NCBI GenBank assembly: GCA_902797015.1
Contig: CADBRG010000204.1
Span: 1-6,589 of the forward strand
DNA length: 6,589 nt
Direction: 5' to 3'
From: an uncultured Lachnospiraceae bacterium
Lineage (GTDB): Bacteria > Bacillota > Clostridia > Lachnospirales > Lachnospiraceae
Shown: positions 6,077-6,589 of the stretch, in pieces
Layout of the letters: every line of letters starts with the position of its first letter
Numbering within the stretch: position 1 is the first letter of the stretch
Position numbers and translations under genes: made by a program
Notes under the pieces: model-generated
The model's database searches: none
What the model was told of the DNA's origin: nothing
Seen by the model: only the letters and a program-made list of their open reading frames with translations

Positions 6077-6105
6077 TAGAAAAAAGTGCCCTCATATTTT
6101 ATAAT
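6077..6105 (+). promoter_or_regulatory. Promoter for the metallopeptidase-family gene
   Basis: A perfect TATAAT (6100-6105) is preceded at 17 bases by TAGAAA (6077-6082), four of six matches to the -35 consensus. Transcription would begin near 6112, leaving a leader of about 54 bases that contains a tandem TTCATAA repeat (6136-6149). Confidence 0.5.
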
Positions 6106-6165
6106 TAAATACAATGACAGCAGGTAAAGTAATGTTCATAATTCATAATGAGGAAATATTAGATC

Positions 6166-6561
6166 ATGATGACATTCGAGGAGTTTGTACAAATTACGGA
6201 GGAGGAGCTGGCGCTTTTGCCGGATTATGTGCATGATGAGTTAAATGGCGGCGTGCTGGCAGATCCGAATGTGTATCTGCATCCGGGGCGGGTCGCAGAT
6301 GACCTCTATATATTTGGTACATATTCTAATGATGCGATGGGCAAGACGATCGTGCTTTACTACGGTTCGTTCATGGCGACGATGGGGCACTGCAGCGACG
6401 AAGCGATCCGCGCGCAGATCAGAGAGACGCTTCGACATGAGTTTCGCCACCATCTGGAGACGCGGGCCGGGATGTTCGGCGCTGGAACACTGATCGAAGA
6501 AGATGCCAAGCATATGCGCAAATATTACATGCAGCATGCACGGCGAGACATGGATTGTTAA
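6166..6561 (+). CDS. Zincin-like metallopeptidase family protein (DUF1025/PF06262-like)
   Basis: This is a 131-residue soluble protein with no signal peptide. The motif HEFRHHLE, beginning at about residue 90 after an ETLR helix, fits the HExxH zinc-binding signature. The upstream strand IVLYYGSF resembles the 'I.lYy..i' strand of the small zincin family PF06262, whose members are around this length. Downstream acidic residues (LIEEDAKHM) could give a further ligand. Members are common single-domain proteins in Firmicutes and Actinobacteria with no established substrate. TGAGGA at 6149-6154 serves as ribosome binding site. A second ATG follows directly at 6169, so the true start could be either. 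It has its own promoter and is divergent from the methyltransferase, so a link with the cluster is not shown. Confidence 0.8.
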   Translation: MMTFEEFVQITEEELALLPDYVHDELNGGVLADPNVYLHPGRVADDLYIFGTYSNDAMGKTIVLYYGSFMATMGHCSDEAIRAQIRETLRHEFRHHLETRAGMFGAGTLIEEDAKHMRKYYMQHARRDMDC

Positions 6562-6565
6562 TTGT

Positions 6566-6571
6566 TTGACA
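6566..6571 (+). promoter_or_regulatory. Possible -35 box of a gene beyond the right edge
   Basis: A perfect TTGACA follows the metallopeptidase stop codon. At standard spacing the -10 box would begin at the last base of the window, so the promoter cannot be confirmed. Confidence 0.25.
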
Positions 6572-6589
6572 AAAAGTACATTCCACTAC

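Noticed and set aside
5985..6095. A 37-residue N-terminal extension of the methyltransferase from ATG 6095
   Set aside because: The extension has no ribosome binding site and no family-like sequence, and it contains a good promoter (6027-6055) pointing into the gene. ATG 5984 fits the family start better.

Overview
The window looks like chromosomal DNA from a Gram-positive anaerobe of the class Clostridia, probably Lachnospiraceae-like. The reasons are AGGAG-type ribosome binding sites, sigma-A-like promoters in AT-rich gaps, moderate GC content in the genes, and an oxygen-sensitive radical SAM / molybdenum-hydroxylase-type gene set. The genus cannot be fixed from the sequence.

Layout: (1) 1-540, minus strand: the N-terminal 180 residues of an ABC exporter subunit, running off the left edge. 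(2) 541-715: a divergent control region with a good promoter for the ABC gene and two sets of short direct repeats. (3) 716-5244, plus strand: a tight five-gene operon encoding a radical SAM protein (TrsS-like), a small Cys-rich protein (DVU_1557-like), a C-GCAxxG-C-C protein, an XdhC/CoxI-family maturation factor and an AMP-forming CoA-ligase-like enzyme (DVU_1553-like). Gaps are 24, 55 and 9 nt, and the last two genes overlap by 14 nt. (4) 5262-5984, minus strand: a class I SAM methyltransferase (DVU_1556/TrsM-like), convergent with the operon. A Rho-independent terminator for the operon appears to lie inside its 3' coding end. (5) 5985-6165: a second divergent promoter region. (6) 6166-6561, plus strand: a small zincin-like metallopeptidase-family protein. 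The last 28 bases hold only a -35-like TTGACA.

The six genes from 716 to 5984 match, from memory, the poorly characterised cluster seen in Desulfovibrio vulgaris around DVU_1551-DVU_1558, which lies next to an aldehyde oxidoreductase of the molybdenum hydroxylase family. XdhC proteins help insert or protect the sulfurated molybdenum cofactor of such enzymes. The inferred joint role is therefore maturation or modification of a molybdenum hydroxylase or its cofactor: radical chemistry by the SAM enzyme, methyl transfer, acyl activation and thiol redox proteins acting together. The chemistry is unknown, and neither the hydroxylase nor a MobA-like nucleotidyltransferase is in the window. No selenocysteine codon, tRNA, rRNA, CRISPR array or insertion sequence was found.
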